The notes under the pieces are model-generated. The model was not told the origin of the DNA. It saw only the letters and a list, made by a program, of their open reading frames with translations, and searched no databases. A stretch of 64,000 nucleotides of DNA from Sphingobium sp. DEHP117 (GTDB lineage: Bacteria; Pseudomonadota; Alphaproteobacteria; Sphingomonadales; Sphingomonadaceae). Numbering within the stretch: the first letter of the stretch is position 1; every line of letters begins with the position of its first letter. The DNA lies in the NCBI RefSeq assembly GCF_030867385.1, contig NZ_JAPFBJ010000004.1, forward strand, positions 124,001 through 188,000, given 5' to 3'. The translations under genes were made by a program, and so were the position numbers. This document shows, piece after piece, positions 8,288 through 16,152 of this stretch.

Positions 8288-8400
8288 CGAAGCCTCCGTT
8301 GATGATGGTGCGCTCCCCATCTCGCATCGATGAGGATGGGCTCATCTGGACGCGGTGTTGAGGCGGTCAGGGACGGCATGGCCGCCGCGTGAGCGGGCAG

Positions 8401-8460
8401 CGGGGGGAGCCGATTTTGTCGCCGGGAAGCGCAGCGCGCCGGCCGGCAAAATTGGGGGGA
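8401..8460. repeat. Leader hairpin family, member 2
   Basis: CCGATTTTG (8410-8418) pairs with CAAAATTGG (8447-8455) and continues inward through CCGG/CCGG. G-runs flank both sides. Roughly 30 bases right of the hairpin (about 8447-8476) are nearly identical to the matching bases of member 3 at 11155-11184. One pair is G-U if the plus strand is RNA and A-C if the minus strand is. Confidence 0.75.
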
Positions 8461-8803
8461 CCGCTGATCCTTGACGGCCGATCGACACCCAGCGTCATGC
8501 TTTGGCGATGAAGCCTCGTCTGATGCCGAGATGTGAGAGAGCTTGGGTCCCGTCTCCCATCTTAGGCACGTGTCCGTGCCTGCCGGCAAGGCACTGTGGC
8601 TCGCTGTTCAGACGACCCACCTTGGTGTCTTCCCATGTCTGTGATAGGTGGCTGTTTGCGCCGCGAAGGCCGTGGCGCCGGGACTGGTAATCCCGTCGAG
8701 AAAGGCAGCTCGGTGTGATCTCACGCCGGGGTGCCTGCGCATATGTCCAGGTGCCTTGGTGCTAAAAGCGTAGGCGCATGTCTCGACGTGTTACCAGCCC
8801 CGG
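8461..8803 (+). other. Gene-free, structured stretch ending in a terminator
   Basis: No open frame is convincing on either strand. Several short perfect stems occur: GGCACG/CGTGCC at 8565-8580, CGGGA/TCCCG at 8679-8695 and a 7-bp stem near 8711-8728. A good plus-strand terminator follows at 8804-8830 with no gene upstream of it on that strand. This would fit a small plus-strand RNA, but no promoter can be assigned with confidence. Confidence 0.35.
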
Positions 8804-8830
8804 CTCCCGCGCCTCGTGCGCGGGAGTTTT
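8804..8830 (+). terminator. Plus-strand rho-independent terminator
   Basis: CTCCCGCGC (8804-8812) and GCGCGGGAG (8818-8826) form a 9-bp stem with a 5-base loop, followed by TTTT. No plus-strand gene lies within 2 kb upstream. Confidence 0.7.
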
Positions 8831-8871
8831 GAGCAAGGGTTCGACCTTTGCGCATTGCGGGGAGCCTGGGG

Positions 8872-9132
8872 ATGACCAATTCGGGACGAGAGATTGTTCC
8901 CCGCCGCGCGAAAGCCGCACCGCGCACGCCGGAATCAATCGACATATATGATCCGCAGGGAATCGATTCAAACGTCCGCCGGGCCCTCGCAGTCGTGCTG
9001 ATGCGTGAGGCGATGGCGGCGCTCGAGCAAGCTGGCGAGCAGATGGCGACCTGTCATTTACAGGCGGCGATCGACAGCCTCATGCGTCGAAGGACCGACA
9101 GGATCCCGCCGGAGAAGAATTGCCGGGACTAA
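8872..9132 (+). CDS. Hypothetical protein, 86 aa
   Basis: The ATG at 8872 follows GGGGAGCC at a reasonable distance. The product begins MTNSGREIVPRRAKAAPRTP, with a basic N-terminus followed by an alpha-helical region (RRALAVVLMREAMAALEQAG). It is one of few plus-strand genes in this part of the plasmid and converges on the 9139-9705 gene, with stops only six bases apart. No family is recognised. The basic N-terminus might bind DNA, but this is a guess. Confidence 0.5.
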   Translation: MTNSGREIVPRRAKAAPRTPESIDIYDPQGIDSNVRRALAVVLMREAMAALEQAGEQMATCHLQAAIDSLMRRRTDRIPPEKNCRD

Positions 9133-9138
9133 CGCATG

Positions 9139-9705
9139 TCAGGCCCATGCGAAGCGGGCAGCCTCGCGCTCCTGCGCGCTCGCGACGAGACGCTCTAGTC
9201 GGGGCAGGTAATGACCGACACCGCGCAGCGCCGCGCGGCTCGGCGTGGCCGGATCGGACAGCCGGGCGCGTAGGAGATCGATGGGGATGTCACCGACGCT
9301 GTCAGGCTCGATCGCGAGCGCTTCGAGCAGCGCGTAGGCATTGCCGTAGGCGAGATCGAGTTCGACGCCCTGATCGGACGTGAGGGCGACGCGCAGGATG
9401 ATCTCGGCGCTGCTCGGGCAGTGATGGATCGCGATGCGCTTGCCTCTGAACTGGGCCTCCTCGACGACTGCGATGACAGTGGCCTCGTGGTCGAAAATGC
9501 CCGTGATCGCGGCGAGCGCGAGTGGACAGACGCGCGCCTCGAAGCTGTCGCCAAGATATTCGTCGGGTTCGAGCAGCGCGATGCCGATACGATCTCCTTC
9601 GGAACGGAGGAACCGGCGGAAAGCCGCAAGCTTGCGGGCTGTGATGATGGCGCTGGGCGAGGCTGTATCGTCGGCCGGCTCGGTGATGCGGAACAGGATG
9701 GACAC
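9139..9705 (-). CDS. Hypothetical protein with GTG start, 188 aa
   Basis: The likely start is GTG at 9705, nine bases after a strong GAGGAG; the longer frame to 9828 runs through a terminator and hairpin and is not credible. The product (VSILFRITEPADDTASPSAI) is acidic, mixed alpha/beta, and lacks signal peptide or membrane segment. I do not recognise a family. It is preceded by a pyrimidine tract on the plus strand (9737-9756) of a type seen before other genes here, and converges with the 8872-9132 gene. The function is unknown. Confidence 0.6.
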   Translation of the reverse strand: MSILFRITEPADDTASPSAIITARKLAAFRRFLRSEGDRIGIALLEPDEYLGDSFEARVCPLALAAITGIFDHEATVIAVVEEAQFRGKRIAIHHCPSSAEIILRVALTSDQGVELDLAYGNAYALLEALAIEPDSVGDIPIDLLRARLSDPATPSRAALRGVGHYLPRLERLVASAQEREAARFAWA

Positions 9706-9796
9706 GGGCTTGGTCTCCTCGGCTGAAAGCGCCTCGCCTCTCCCCTCTTTCCTTGGCCCTTTCGGGTATTGTCCGTGCGGCGCGCGCCAGCGCCCG

Positions 9797-9831
9797 GCGG
9801 TGCGCGGGGGTTCGATGCCCCCGCGCACCGC
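9797..9831. repeat. 14-bp perfect hairpin with TTCGATG loop, copy 2
   Basis: Arms at 9797-9810 and 9818-9831 are perfectly complementary around the loop TTCGATG (9811-9817). Six of the fourteen base pairs differ from copy 1 (6786-6820), and all six are changed on both arms so pairing is kept. Confidence 0.85.
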
Positions 9832-9842
9832 ATCCTCGCAGC

Positions 9843-9884
9843 GAAAAAGCAGGAGAGGCCCCGGCGATTGCCGGAGCCTCTCCC
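9843..9884 (-). terminator. Rho-independent terminator of the DUF2493 gene
   Basis: On the minus strand GGAGAGGC (9876-9883) pairs with GCCTCTCC (9852-9859), with inner CCGGC pairing, followed by TGCTTTTTCG. It starts eight bases after the stop at 9892. Confidence 0.8.
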
Positions 9885-9891
9885 GGACGCG

Positions 9892-10971
9892 TCACCGACG
9901 ACGGCGACCACCGCCGTTCACCATGGCGGCGTAATAGTCGTCCTGGGTCCAGGGATCGAATTCGTCCCGCGACTTTGCGGTTCTGCCGGTGGGCTGGGCG
10001 GGCTGCGGCTTGGCTGACGGTTCGAGCTTCACGATGTGGAGGGGAACGCCTGCCTGCCGCAGCTTCTGGGCGAGGTTCATCTGGATGCCGGAGCCTTCGC
10101 AGACGACAGCTTCGACCGGCTTGAGGGCGAGCAGCCGATCGTTGCGGACGAAGGCGGCCTTGGCCCCCAGCCGGCGGTCGAGGCGGAACATGATGACCTT
10201 CACGCCGCGTGCTGCTGCCCATGCCTGCGCGATGGCATCGCAGCCCTTGGTCTGTGCTGTCGTGGCGAGGATCATCTCCGGGATGCGGGCCAGGATCGAG
10301 TCCAGACCCTTCCAGAGCATGTCATGATCCTCCCAGACCTGACCGCCCGAGAAGGCAACGACCGGACCTTCCGGAGCGAACTGCTCACGGCGTTCCCGCA
10401 TCCGGGCGGCGAGATAGTCTCGGGCGTCGATCATCGAGGCGGTGACGCCCTTCGAGACCCGGCTGCCGCGCGTCGGCGAATAGGGCCGTCCGGTCTCGAC
10501 CCGGTAGACGTCGGCGGCGTGGTCGCGCATGCATTCCATGGCATCCCGGCACCCCTGCAGCGTCTGGCAGAGCAGCTGCGCCTCCTCGATCTGCGATGCG
10601 TAGATTTCGCTGGGATCGAAGCTGCGCGCGAGTTCGCCAAGCTCCTTGGCCGCATCGTCCTCGCGGTCGCTGATGCGCTTCGCCACCACATGGAAGCTGT
10701 TGACGAAGCCCCAGGCGAGATCGCTCGCGAAGGGTTCGAGGCGGGTGTCGCGGAACACATCGAAGAGCGTCGCCATCACCATTTCGACGGCGGCTCGGCT
10801 CTGTTCCGGATCGGGCATTTCCAGTTGCTCGCTCTCGTCGACAGGCGAAAGCTTGGCGCGCTCGTCATGCTCGATGAAGGCGGCTTCGTAGAGCGGGCTA
10901 CGCTGGTCGGTTCCCGTCTCGCTGGCGATGAAGCTGGCGAAATCGGCGAAGTTCGAGAAGGACTTGGACAT
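9892..10971 (-). CDS. DUF2493 (SLOG-like) domain protein
   Basis: The start at 10971 follows GGAGGCC. The 359-residue product has an N-terminal helical part (MSKSFSNFADFASFIASETG) and a C-terminal DUF2493 domain from about residue 240, recognisable by VVAFSGGQVWEDHDMLW and the later AAARGVKVIMFRLD. DUF2493 belongs to the SLOG superfamily of Rossmann-like nucleotide-binding folds and is common on alphaproteobacterial plasmids and phages, where it may sense or process nucleotide ligands. Its leader is elaborate: the ribosome-binding site can pair with GGCCTC upstream, and hairpin member 3 lies about 150 bases upstream. A terminator and the TTCGATG hairpin follow the gene. Confidence 0.8.
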   Translation of the reverse strand: MSKSFSNFADFASFIASETGTDQRSPLYEAAFIEHDERAKLSPVDESEQLEMPDPEQSRAAVEMVMATLFDVFRDTRLEPFASDLAWGFVNSFHVVAKRISDREDDAAKELGELARSFDPSEIYASQIEEAQLLCQTLQGCRDAMECMRDHAADVYRVETGRPYSPTRGSRVSKGVTASMIDARDYLAARMRERREQFAPEGPVVAFSGGQVWEDHDMLWKGLDSILARIPEMILATTAQTKGCDAIAQAWAAARGVKVIMFRLDRRLGAKAAFVRNDRLLALKPVEAVVCEGSGIQMNLAQKLRQAGVPLHIVKLEPSAKPQPAQPTGRTAKSRDEFDPWTQDDYYAAMVNGGGRRRR

Positions 10972-10974
10972 GTT

Positions 10975-11016
10975 GGCCTCCGTGGCTTTTGGATGTCTCA
11001 TCCACGCGATGAGGCC
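10975..11016 (-). promoter_or_regulatory. Ribosome-binding-site-sequestering leader stem (DUF2493 gene)
   Basis: GGCCTC (10975-10980) is complementary to GAGGCC (11011-11016), with inner stems CGTGG/CCACG and GGATG/CATCC. In the minus-strand mRNA the 3' arm is the GGAGGCC that directs translation from 10971. Confidence 0.55.
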
Positions 11017-11110
11017 TTGTTCAGGACATGCGGCGGTCAGGGAGGTCGGGGACGTTAACCGGGAAGCCGGCCGCGGCCGGACCCCGGTTGACGCCGCACC
11101 AGCGGGGAGC

Positions 11111-11170
11111 GGGGGAACCGATTTTTTTCGGGTGGGCGCGGCAGCGGCCGCACGAAAAAATTGGGGGGAC
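11111..11170. repeat. Leader hairpin family, member 3
   Basis: CCGATTTTTTTCG (11118-11130) pairs with CGAAAAAATTGG (11153-11164), with one bulge and one G-U pair if the plus strand is RNA. G-runs flank both arms, and the right flank is nearly identical to that of member 2. Confidence 0.75.
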
Positions 11171-11755
11171 CGCTCATCCTCGACGGACTGCCAACCCCGC
11201 ATGCCAAACTAGGCAGACACAAGAGAGGAATAGGGATTTCAAACCTCACCGGGGGAATCCCGCAAGCGGGTTCGTCACCCGAATGGGCGGAGACGGGCCG
11301 AAGGCCTGGCTCCGTGAGCTTGGCCGGGGCACGTGCGGTACGCGCGGGCGGCGGCTTAGCGAATAGAGCCCCGGTCCCGCCCGGCGCGAAGCGTTGGGCG
11401 GGATGCGCCGAAACCCTCTTCTCTTCTTCTTGTCCGGGCAAAACCTCGCCGGCCCGCCCGGCACTGGATGGTCACCGCAAACCTCCCCGGTGCCTGACGT
11501 CCTGGGGCGTCACGGTATCGATCACCTGGATTGAGGAGCTGGCTGCGAGGCAGTTCGATCGCCGGCTGACACGCTCGCGCCCGCATGTCCGAACGGGGCT
11601 GAGCGATAGGGCCCGGGCGCAGTGAACGCGGCTCGCGGCAGGGCGATGAACCTCACGCGGCACAAGGCGCGGCACAACCTGCGGCACGCATGAGAGCCGG
11701 GTCACGACAGGAGCCGCCGGCGTCCGGATTTCACCGGGAGGTGGGCACGGCAAGT
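11171..11755. other. Gene-free stretch with short tandem repeats
   Basis: About 600 bases without a supportable gene; the open frames here are arginine/proline-rich shadows. Three tandem 12-base units beginning GCGGCAC occur at 11657-11689. A small stem TGACG/CGTCA lies near 11497-11514. I see no clear promoter. Confidence 0.5.
11657..11689. repeat. Three 12-bp tandem repeats (GCGGCAC units)
   Basis: GCGGCACAAGGC, GCGGCACAACCT and GCGGCACGC follow each other with exact 12-base period. They could be a short iteron-like binding site; the number is small and no replication gene is nearby. Confidence 0.55.
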
Positions 11756-11781
11756 GGAAAACGCCACCAGCGGTGGTGGCG
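11756..11781 (-). terminator. Rho-independent terminator of the 11873-12475 gene
   Basis: CGCCACCA (11762-11769) and TGGTGGCG (11774-11781) form a perfect 8-bp stem with a GC-rich 4-base loop. On the minus strand it is followed by TTTTCC. Confidence 0.75.
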
Positions 11782-11872
11782 CCCGGCTGTGCGCTCGCGC
11801 GGGCAGATGATAGTCAGGCTCGAGCGAAAGGCAGGGCGAAGCCAACGACACTCGCCGGCTTCGCCGCACGGA

Positions 11873-12475
11873 TCAGATAGGCCTGATCCAGTCGGCCGCC
11901 GGCTGCCAGCCGATGATGTCGCTGCCGCTATCGCTGACCGCATCGGCCGAGATGTCGCGCCAGGGCGACCGCGGCCGATAGGTCGGCATATGCCGGGCGG
12001 TGAGCAGTTCGAAGGTCGAACAGGTGTAGCCGCTCAACCTGATCGCGAGCACGGGCTGGTTCTCCGGCGGTAGGCCCGTGAAGACTGAGATGAAGCCCGC
12101 GGGAACCGGATGCAGTGTCGCATCGATCATCGTGCGCGCGAGCCGGGTCTCGAGTTCACCGGCTTCGCTGCCCCAGGGATGGGCATCGATGTCGATCTGG
12201 TCGGCGGCGCCGGCCGCGGGGAGGTAGGAGAATTCGCCGGACCAGCACCGGCTCTGGGGATGGAGCGCAGCGACGTCGGCCGCGAGACCGGCATCGCCGG
12301 TCTCGGAGCGGAGCCAGTCGGCCATGCCCGGCGTGAGCTTGCCCGAAAGCTTGCGCGCGGCGGTCGGCGCCGCGTCGAGTTCGGGAAATTCGACCAGCCA
12401 CCAGGCGAGCCGATGGTGAAGGACGATGCCGTAGCAATGGGCGGCGGCGGTGTTCGAAGGGGCAGGTTTGATCAT
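11873..12475 (-). CDS. Hypothetical plasmid protein, 200 aa
   Basis: I start at the ATG at 12475 (MIKPAPSNTAAAHCYGIVLH); the longer frame to 12613 overlaps the upstream gene. The product has no signal peptide or membrane segment and no recognised motif. It is preceded within 32 bases by another small gene and lies in the same direction as ssb, so the three may form a transcription unit closed by the terminator at 11756-11781. The function is unknown. Confidence 0.6.
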   Translation of the reverse strand: MIKPAPSNTAAAHCYGIVLHHRLAWWLVEFPELDAAPTAARKLSGKLTPGMADWLRSETGDAGLAADVAALHPQSRCWSGEFSYLPAAGAADQIDIDAHPWGSEAGELETRLARTMIDATLHPVPAGFISVFTGLPPENQPVLAIRLSGYTCSTFELLTARHMPTYRPRSPWRDISADAVSDSGSDIIGWQPAADWIRPI

Positions 12476-12507
12476 GACGGTACTCCGTTCGAAAGGCGTG
12501 TGACGGG

Positions 12508-12837
12508 TCAGTGGACCGACCCGTCGTGCGCGAAGATGGAATGGGGAATGGTCAGCTGATGCTCGCTGGCGATCAGCGACCAGGCTGCGGCGAGATCTTC
12601 GTAATATTCGCAATCGACGATCGCATCGGCGCTCGCCTCGCCGAACTGCACTTCCTCGAAGTCGCGGACATGCGCGGCGTCGGTCGCCTCGGTGATCGCC
12701 TGGCCGAGGTGCGCGGCGATCTCGTGGCGGTTAAGGCTGTCTGCCGCGCGGCGGATGCGCTCGACCATGTTGGGGTTGGTGATCTCGACGCCCTGGGCGA
12801 TTCCGGCGATGTCGTCGAAGCTGGTGAGAGTGAACAT
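12508..12837 (-). CDS. Hypothetical protein, 109 aa
   Basis: Two in-frame ATGs are possible, at 12849 and 12837. The second (MFTLTSFDDIAGIAQGVEIT) has GGAG six bases upstream and the first has none, so I chose 12837. The product is acidic, helical and soluble with no family I can name. It lies 58 bases downstream of ssb and 32 bases before the next gene, in the same direction. A role in plasmid DNA metabolism is possible only by association. Confidence 0.55.
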   Translation of the reverse strand: MFTLTSFDDIAGIAQGVEITNPNMVERIRRAADSLNRHEIAAHLGQAITEATDAAHVRDFEEVQFGEASADAIVDCEYYEDLAAAWSLIASEHQLTIPHSIFAHDGSVH

Positions 12838-12895
12838 CTTGCTCTCCATCTGAAGGAAGGTGGAGGGCGGCCGCGAGCGACCGCCCGGGAGACGG

Positions 12896-13225
12896 TCAGA
12901 GGAACTCGATTTCCTCGGCGACGATGTCGGTGTTGTAGTAGGTGCGCCCGTCGCGCTCGTTGCGGCTGTAGCGGATCTCGCCGACCACCAGGAGCTTGTC
13001 GCCCTTCTTCTTGTTGTTGGCGACCGACTTGCCGAGGCCGTTGAAGGCCTTGACCTGATGGAACTCGTCGTAGGTTTCGGTGTAGCCGTTGTCGTCCTTC
13101 TGGACCTGGCCGTCCTTGATCACCGGCTTCGAGGTGACGAGGCTGAAGCTGACGCCGCCCTTGCTGTCCGTGCCGAAGCGGGTGATGTCCGAGGTGATGC
13201 GGCCCGAGAGAAAAACCTTGTTCAT
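12896..13225 (-). CDS. ssb: Single-stranded DNA-binding protein, short plasmid type
   Basis: This 109-residue protein has an OB-fold SSB core: MNKVFLSGRITSDITRFGTD at the start, a strand-turn region around TYDEFHQVKAFNGL, and the closing KKGDKLLVVGEIRYSRNERD and IVAEEIEFL. It lacks the long disordered tail with the acidic tip that chromosomal SSBs use to bind partner enzymes, so it may work only as a coating protein, for example during transfer. The start at 13225 is standard for the fold. The leader contains two strong stems (13234-13290) that would cover the ribosome-binding region, and hairpin family member 4 lies 107 bases upstream. Confidence 0.85.
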   Translation of the reverse strand: MNKVFLSGRITSDITRFGTDSKGGVSFSLVTSKPVIKDGQVQKDDNGYTETYDEFHQVKAFNGLGKSVANNKKKGDKLLVVGEIRYSRNERDGRTYYNTDIVAEEIEFL

Positions 13226-13233
13226 GGCCTGAT

Positions 13234-13290
13234 GCCTTTCGCGTTTCACGCCAGCGGGCCGATCCCGCTGGGATGAACAATCGCGAAGGC
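13234..13290 (-). promoter_or_regulatory. Structured ssb leader
   Basis: GCCTTTCGCG (13234-13243) pairs with CGCGAAGGC (13282-13290) with one bulged base, enclosing a perfect 8-bp stem CCAGCGGG (13251-13258)/CCCGCTGG (13264-13271). In the minus-strand mRNA the outer 3' arm includes the AAAGGC before the ssb start. Confidence 0.55.
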
Positions 13291-13325
13291 CCGTGATCGA
13301 GGGGGCACCGCACCTGCGCTTCAGC

Positions 13326-13412
13326 GCGGGGAAACCCCCATTTTTCGAGTGGTGCGGGCAGAGGCCGTCAGGCCTCAACACGGTCGGAAAATGGCGGGTT
13401 GCGGGGATCCCG
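13326..13412. repeat. Leader hairpin family, member 4
   Basis: CCATTTTTCG (13338-13347) pairs with CGGAAAATGG (13385-13394), with one U-G pair if the plus strand is RNA; outer AACCC (13333-13337) pairs with GGGTT (13396-13400). G-runs flank it as in the other members, but it is the most diverged of the four. Confidence 0.6.
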
Positions 13413-13833
13413 CACGGGCGTAGCGTTCATCCAGACAAGCGGATGGCCCCGCGGTGATATCGGCAAGGCGCGCGGCATGGACGGTCTTCACACGGACCCG
13501 CCACGGCGAGACACGCCGGCAGCACGACTGCAGCGCGCGTCAGACATTCATCGGTGCCCAAATGGTCGGGGACGGCCTGCGTCGCAGCTTGACATCGGCG
13601 CGCCTTCCACGGCGGCGTTACGCCGTCAGGTCATGCCGGGCGGCGCTCGGCTAGCGCCAGACACGAGAAGGGCGCGGCGCCAAGTGGTCGGGCATGATCA
13701 CCGGCCGCGTGGACGGCGATGGGCGCAGGTTCTGACGCCGTCCACGCAACTCGGTCAGGCTCCATGACCATCGGGCCGCGGGGCACCGGCCTGCTTCGTC
13801 CTTGGAGCGGTCGGCGAAGCCTCGCCAGCCATG
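13413..13833. other. Gene-free stretch with a 12-bp perfect hairpin
   Basis: No gene is supported over about 420 bases. Arms GCGTGGACGGCG (13707-13718) and CGCCGTCCACGC (13736-13747) are perfectly complementary with a 17-base loop and no T-run. It marks the border between the plasmid small-gene region and the metabolic-type block that follows. Confidence 0.55.
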
Positions 13834-14142
13834 TCAGTGCTTGCGGACGAATTCCGCGCGCAGGACCAAGCCCTTGATGCCTTCGTAGCGGCAGTCGATT
13901 TCCTGAGCGTCGCCGGTCAGCCTTATCGCCTTGATCACGGTACCCTTGCGCAGGGTCTGCCCCGCCCCCTTCACTTTGAGGTCCTTGATCGTGATGATGC
14001 TGTCGCCATCGGCGAGGACGTTGCCAACGGCATCGCGGACCTCGATCGTCTCGGCGGTCCGGGCATTCACGGCTGCCTCGGCAGCGGTGATCCAGTCGCC
14101 AGAGGCTTCGTCATAGACATAGTCGTCGTTTGCGTCGGTCAC
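13834..14142 (-). CDS. PhnA/YjdM-like protein lacking the zinc ribbon
   Basis: The 102-residue product matches the C-terminal PhnA domain: EVRDAVGNVLADGDSIITIK, then DLKVKGAGQTLRKGTVIKAI and the ending LRAEFVRKH, very close to E. coli YjdM. The N-terminal CxxC zinc ribbon of classical PhnA proteins is replaced by an acidic segment without cysteines. Despite the name, these proteins are not phosphonate hydrolases, and their role is unclear. It lies 15 bases after the pckG stop side in the same direction and may be co-transcribed with it. Confidence 0.8.
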   Translation of the reverse strand: MTDANDDYVYDEASGDWITAAEAAVNARTAETIEVRDAVGNVLADGDSIITIKDLKVKGAGQTLRKGTVIKAIRLTGDAQEIDCRYEGIKGLVLRAEFVRKH

Positions 14143-14157
14143 GATCGATGGCGCCCT

Positions 14158-15978
14158 TCACGCCAGACGGGCTTCGAGCGCGCCGAGTTCGGCGGTCAAG
14201 GCGGCGGGCAGGCGGTCGCCGAAGCGCGCATAGTCACGGCGGATGCGCTCGGCCTCGGCGCGCCATTCATCGTCATCGACGGCGAGCAAGGCGGTGACCG
14301 CGTCATCCGACAGATCGAGCCCCTGCAGATCGAGGTCGTGCCTATTGGGAAGGCGGCCGATGGCCTTGTCTTCCGCCTCGACGCACCCGTCGAGCCGGTC
14401 CGCGATCCATTTGAGGACGCGGGCGTTGTCGCCGAAGCCGGGCCAGAGAAAGCGGCCATGGGCATCCTTGCGGAACCAGTTGACGTAGAAGATGCGTGGC
14501 AGCTTGGCTGGATCCGCTGCTTCTGCTCCCAGCTTGAGCCAATGCGCGAAGTAGTCGCCCATATTGTAGCCGCAGAAGGGCAGCATCGCGAAGGGGTCGC
14601 GGCGGACATCCCCGATCTTGGTCTCGGCCGCAGCCGTACCTTCGGAGGCGACATTCGAGGCCAGGAACACACCGTGCTGCCAGTCGAAGGCCTCGGTGAC
14701 GAGCGGAGCGGTCGTCGCGCGCCGGCCGCCGAACAGGATCGCCGAGATCGGGACGCCCTTGGGATCCTCCCATTCGGGTGCGATGGCCGGGCACTGGCCG
14801 GCGGGACAGGCGAAGCGCGCGTTGGGATGGGCGGCCGGCGTCCCGAGATCGGGAGACCAGGCCTGGCCGCGCCAGTCCGTAAGCCCGTCGGGCGGCTCCT
14901 TCGTCAGGCCCTCCCACCAGACATCACCGTCGGCGGTGAGCGCGGTGTTGGTGAAGATCGTGTTGGCGTTGAGGCTGGCCAGGGCATTGGCGTTGGTCGT
15001 TGCGCTCGTCCCGGGTGCGACGCCGAAGAATCCGGCCTCGGGATTGATGGCATAGAGCCGGCCATCGTCGCCAAAGCGCATCCAGGCGATGTCGTCGCCG
15101 ATCGTTTCGGCCTTCCAGCCTGGAATGGTTGGCTGCAGCATGGCGAGGTTGGTCTTGCCGCAGGCCGAGGGAAAAGCGGCGGCGACATAATGCACGCCGC
15201 CTTCGGGCGAGGTCAGCTTGAGGATCAGCATATGCTCAGCAAGCCAGCCGTCGTCGCGGGCCATGACCGAGGCGATGCGCAGCGCATAGCATTTCTTGCC
15301 TAGCAGGGCGTTGCCGCCATAGCCCGATCCATAGGACCAGATCTCGCGCGTTTCAGGGAAATGGACGATATATTTGGTCTCGTTGCAGGGCCAGGCGACG
15401 TCGGCCTGGCCGGGCGCCAGCGGAGCGCCGACCGAGTGGACCGCGGGAACGAATTCGCCGTCATCGCCCAGGGCTGCCAGCGCCGGTGCGCCCATCCTCG
15501 TCATCACGCGCATCGAGAGCACCACATAGGTACTGTCGGTGATCTCCACGCCGAGCGCGCTGATGGGCGAGCCGATCGGCCCCATGGAGAAGGGCACGAC
15601 ATACATGGTGCGTCCGCGCATGCAGCCGTCGAATAGGCCGTGGAGCGTATCGCGCATCTCATGCGGTGCGCGCCAATTGTTGGTAGGGCCGGCGTCGGCC
15701 TCGTCCTCGGCGCAGATGAAGGTGCGGCTTTCGACGCGCGCGACGTCGCGTGGATCGGATGCGGCCCAGAAGGAGTTGGGACGCTTCGCGGGATCGAGGC
15801 GGCGCAGGGTTCCGGCGGCGACGAGCTGCGCGGTAAGCGCGTCCCACTCGGCCTCGGAGCCATCGCACCAGTGGACCCGGTCCGGTTTGGTAAGGGCGGC
15901 GATCTCGTCCACCCAGGCGGCGAGGCGACGATGGCGAGTCGGGGCGGCCAGCGTTTCAGCGATAAGGGCGTCCGACAT
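14158..15978 (-). CDS. pckG: Phosphoenolpyruvate carboxykinase, GTP type
   Basis: This 606-residue cytosolic enzyme should convert oxaloacetate and GTP to phosphoenolpyruvate, CO2 and GDP at the start of gluconeogenesis. The GTP-type family is clear from [10 protein letters not shown] at 269-278 (kinase P-loop with the reactive cysteine), the NNW/PHEMRD region near 100-109 and [19 protein letters not shown] at 212-230. Length is normal. The start has ATG with an AGAG-type site. It diverges from the XRE regulator gene, sharing a 173-base intergenic region. GTP-type PEPCK on an apparent plasmid is uncommon, and the gene may be recently acquired chromosomal cargo. Confidence 0.93.
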   Translation of the reverse strand: MSDALIAETLAAPTRHRRLAAWVDEIAALTKPDRVHWCDGSEAEWDALTAQLVAAGTLRRLDPAKRPNSFWAASDPRDVARVESRTFICAEDEADAGPTNNWRAPHEMRDTLHGLFDGCMRGRTMYVVPFSMGPIGSPISALGVEITDSTYVVLSMRVMTRMGAPALAALGDDGEFVPAVHSVGAPLAPGQADVAWPCNETKYIVHFPETREIWSYGSGYGGNALLGKKCYALRIASVMARDDGWLAEHMLILKLTSPEGGVHYVAAAFPSACGKTNLAMLQPTIPGWKAETIGDDIAWMRFGDDGRLYAINPEAGFFGVAPGTSATTNANALASLNANTIFTNTALTADGDVWWEGLTKEPPDGLTDWRGQAWSPDLGTPAAHPNARFACPAGQCPAIAPEWEDPKGVPISAILFGGRRATTAPLVTEAFDWQHGVFLASNVASEGTAAAETKIGDVRRDPFAMLPFCGYNMGDYFAHWLKLGAEAADPAKLPRIFYVNWFRKDAHGRFLWPGFGDNARVLKWIADRLDGCVEAEDKAIGRLPNRHDLDLQGLDLSDDAVTALLAVDDDEWRAEAERIRRDYARFGDRLPAALTAELGALEARLA

Positions 15979-16135
15979 CGAAACTCTCCGAATACCTGGG
16001 CGTCGCGTCGAGCGCGCGCGGTTAAAAAGGTGGTTTGGGTGCCTGAGCGTTAGCAGTTTGATGGCGCTGAAAGCAAGTTTAGGATAGCATGATAGATACT
16101 CTACAACGCTTTTAAGCGATCCTTGACGTCATTTC

Positions 16136-16152
16136 TGATGTATTTTACATCA
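16136..16152. promoter_or_regulatory. Palindrome at the XRE gene start, likely autoregulatory operator
   Basis: TGATGTA (16136-16142) and TACATCA (16146-16152) are perfect inverted arms with spacer TTT, overlapping the first base of the XRE start codon. A TTGACG box lies just upstream at 16123-16128. Confidence 0.55.

Noticed and set aside
8679..8695. A 5-bp stem with loop CTGGTAA, identical to a tRNA-Thr (GGT) anticodon arm
   Set aside because: The surrounding bases do not form an acceptor stem and there is no T arm with TTCGA at the right distance, so no tRNA is supported.
11657..11689. Three 12-bp repeats considered as replication iterons
   Set aside because: Only three short units, no AT-rich region, no DnaA box recognised and no replication initiator gene in the window.
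13831..15303. 490-aa plus-strand open frame opposite pckG
   Set aside because: It is exactly antisense to a well-conserved enzyme and has no family similarity; long antisense frames are common at this GC content.
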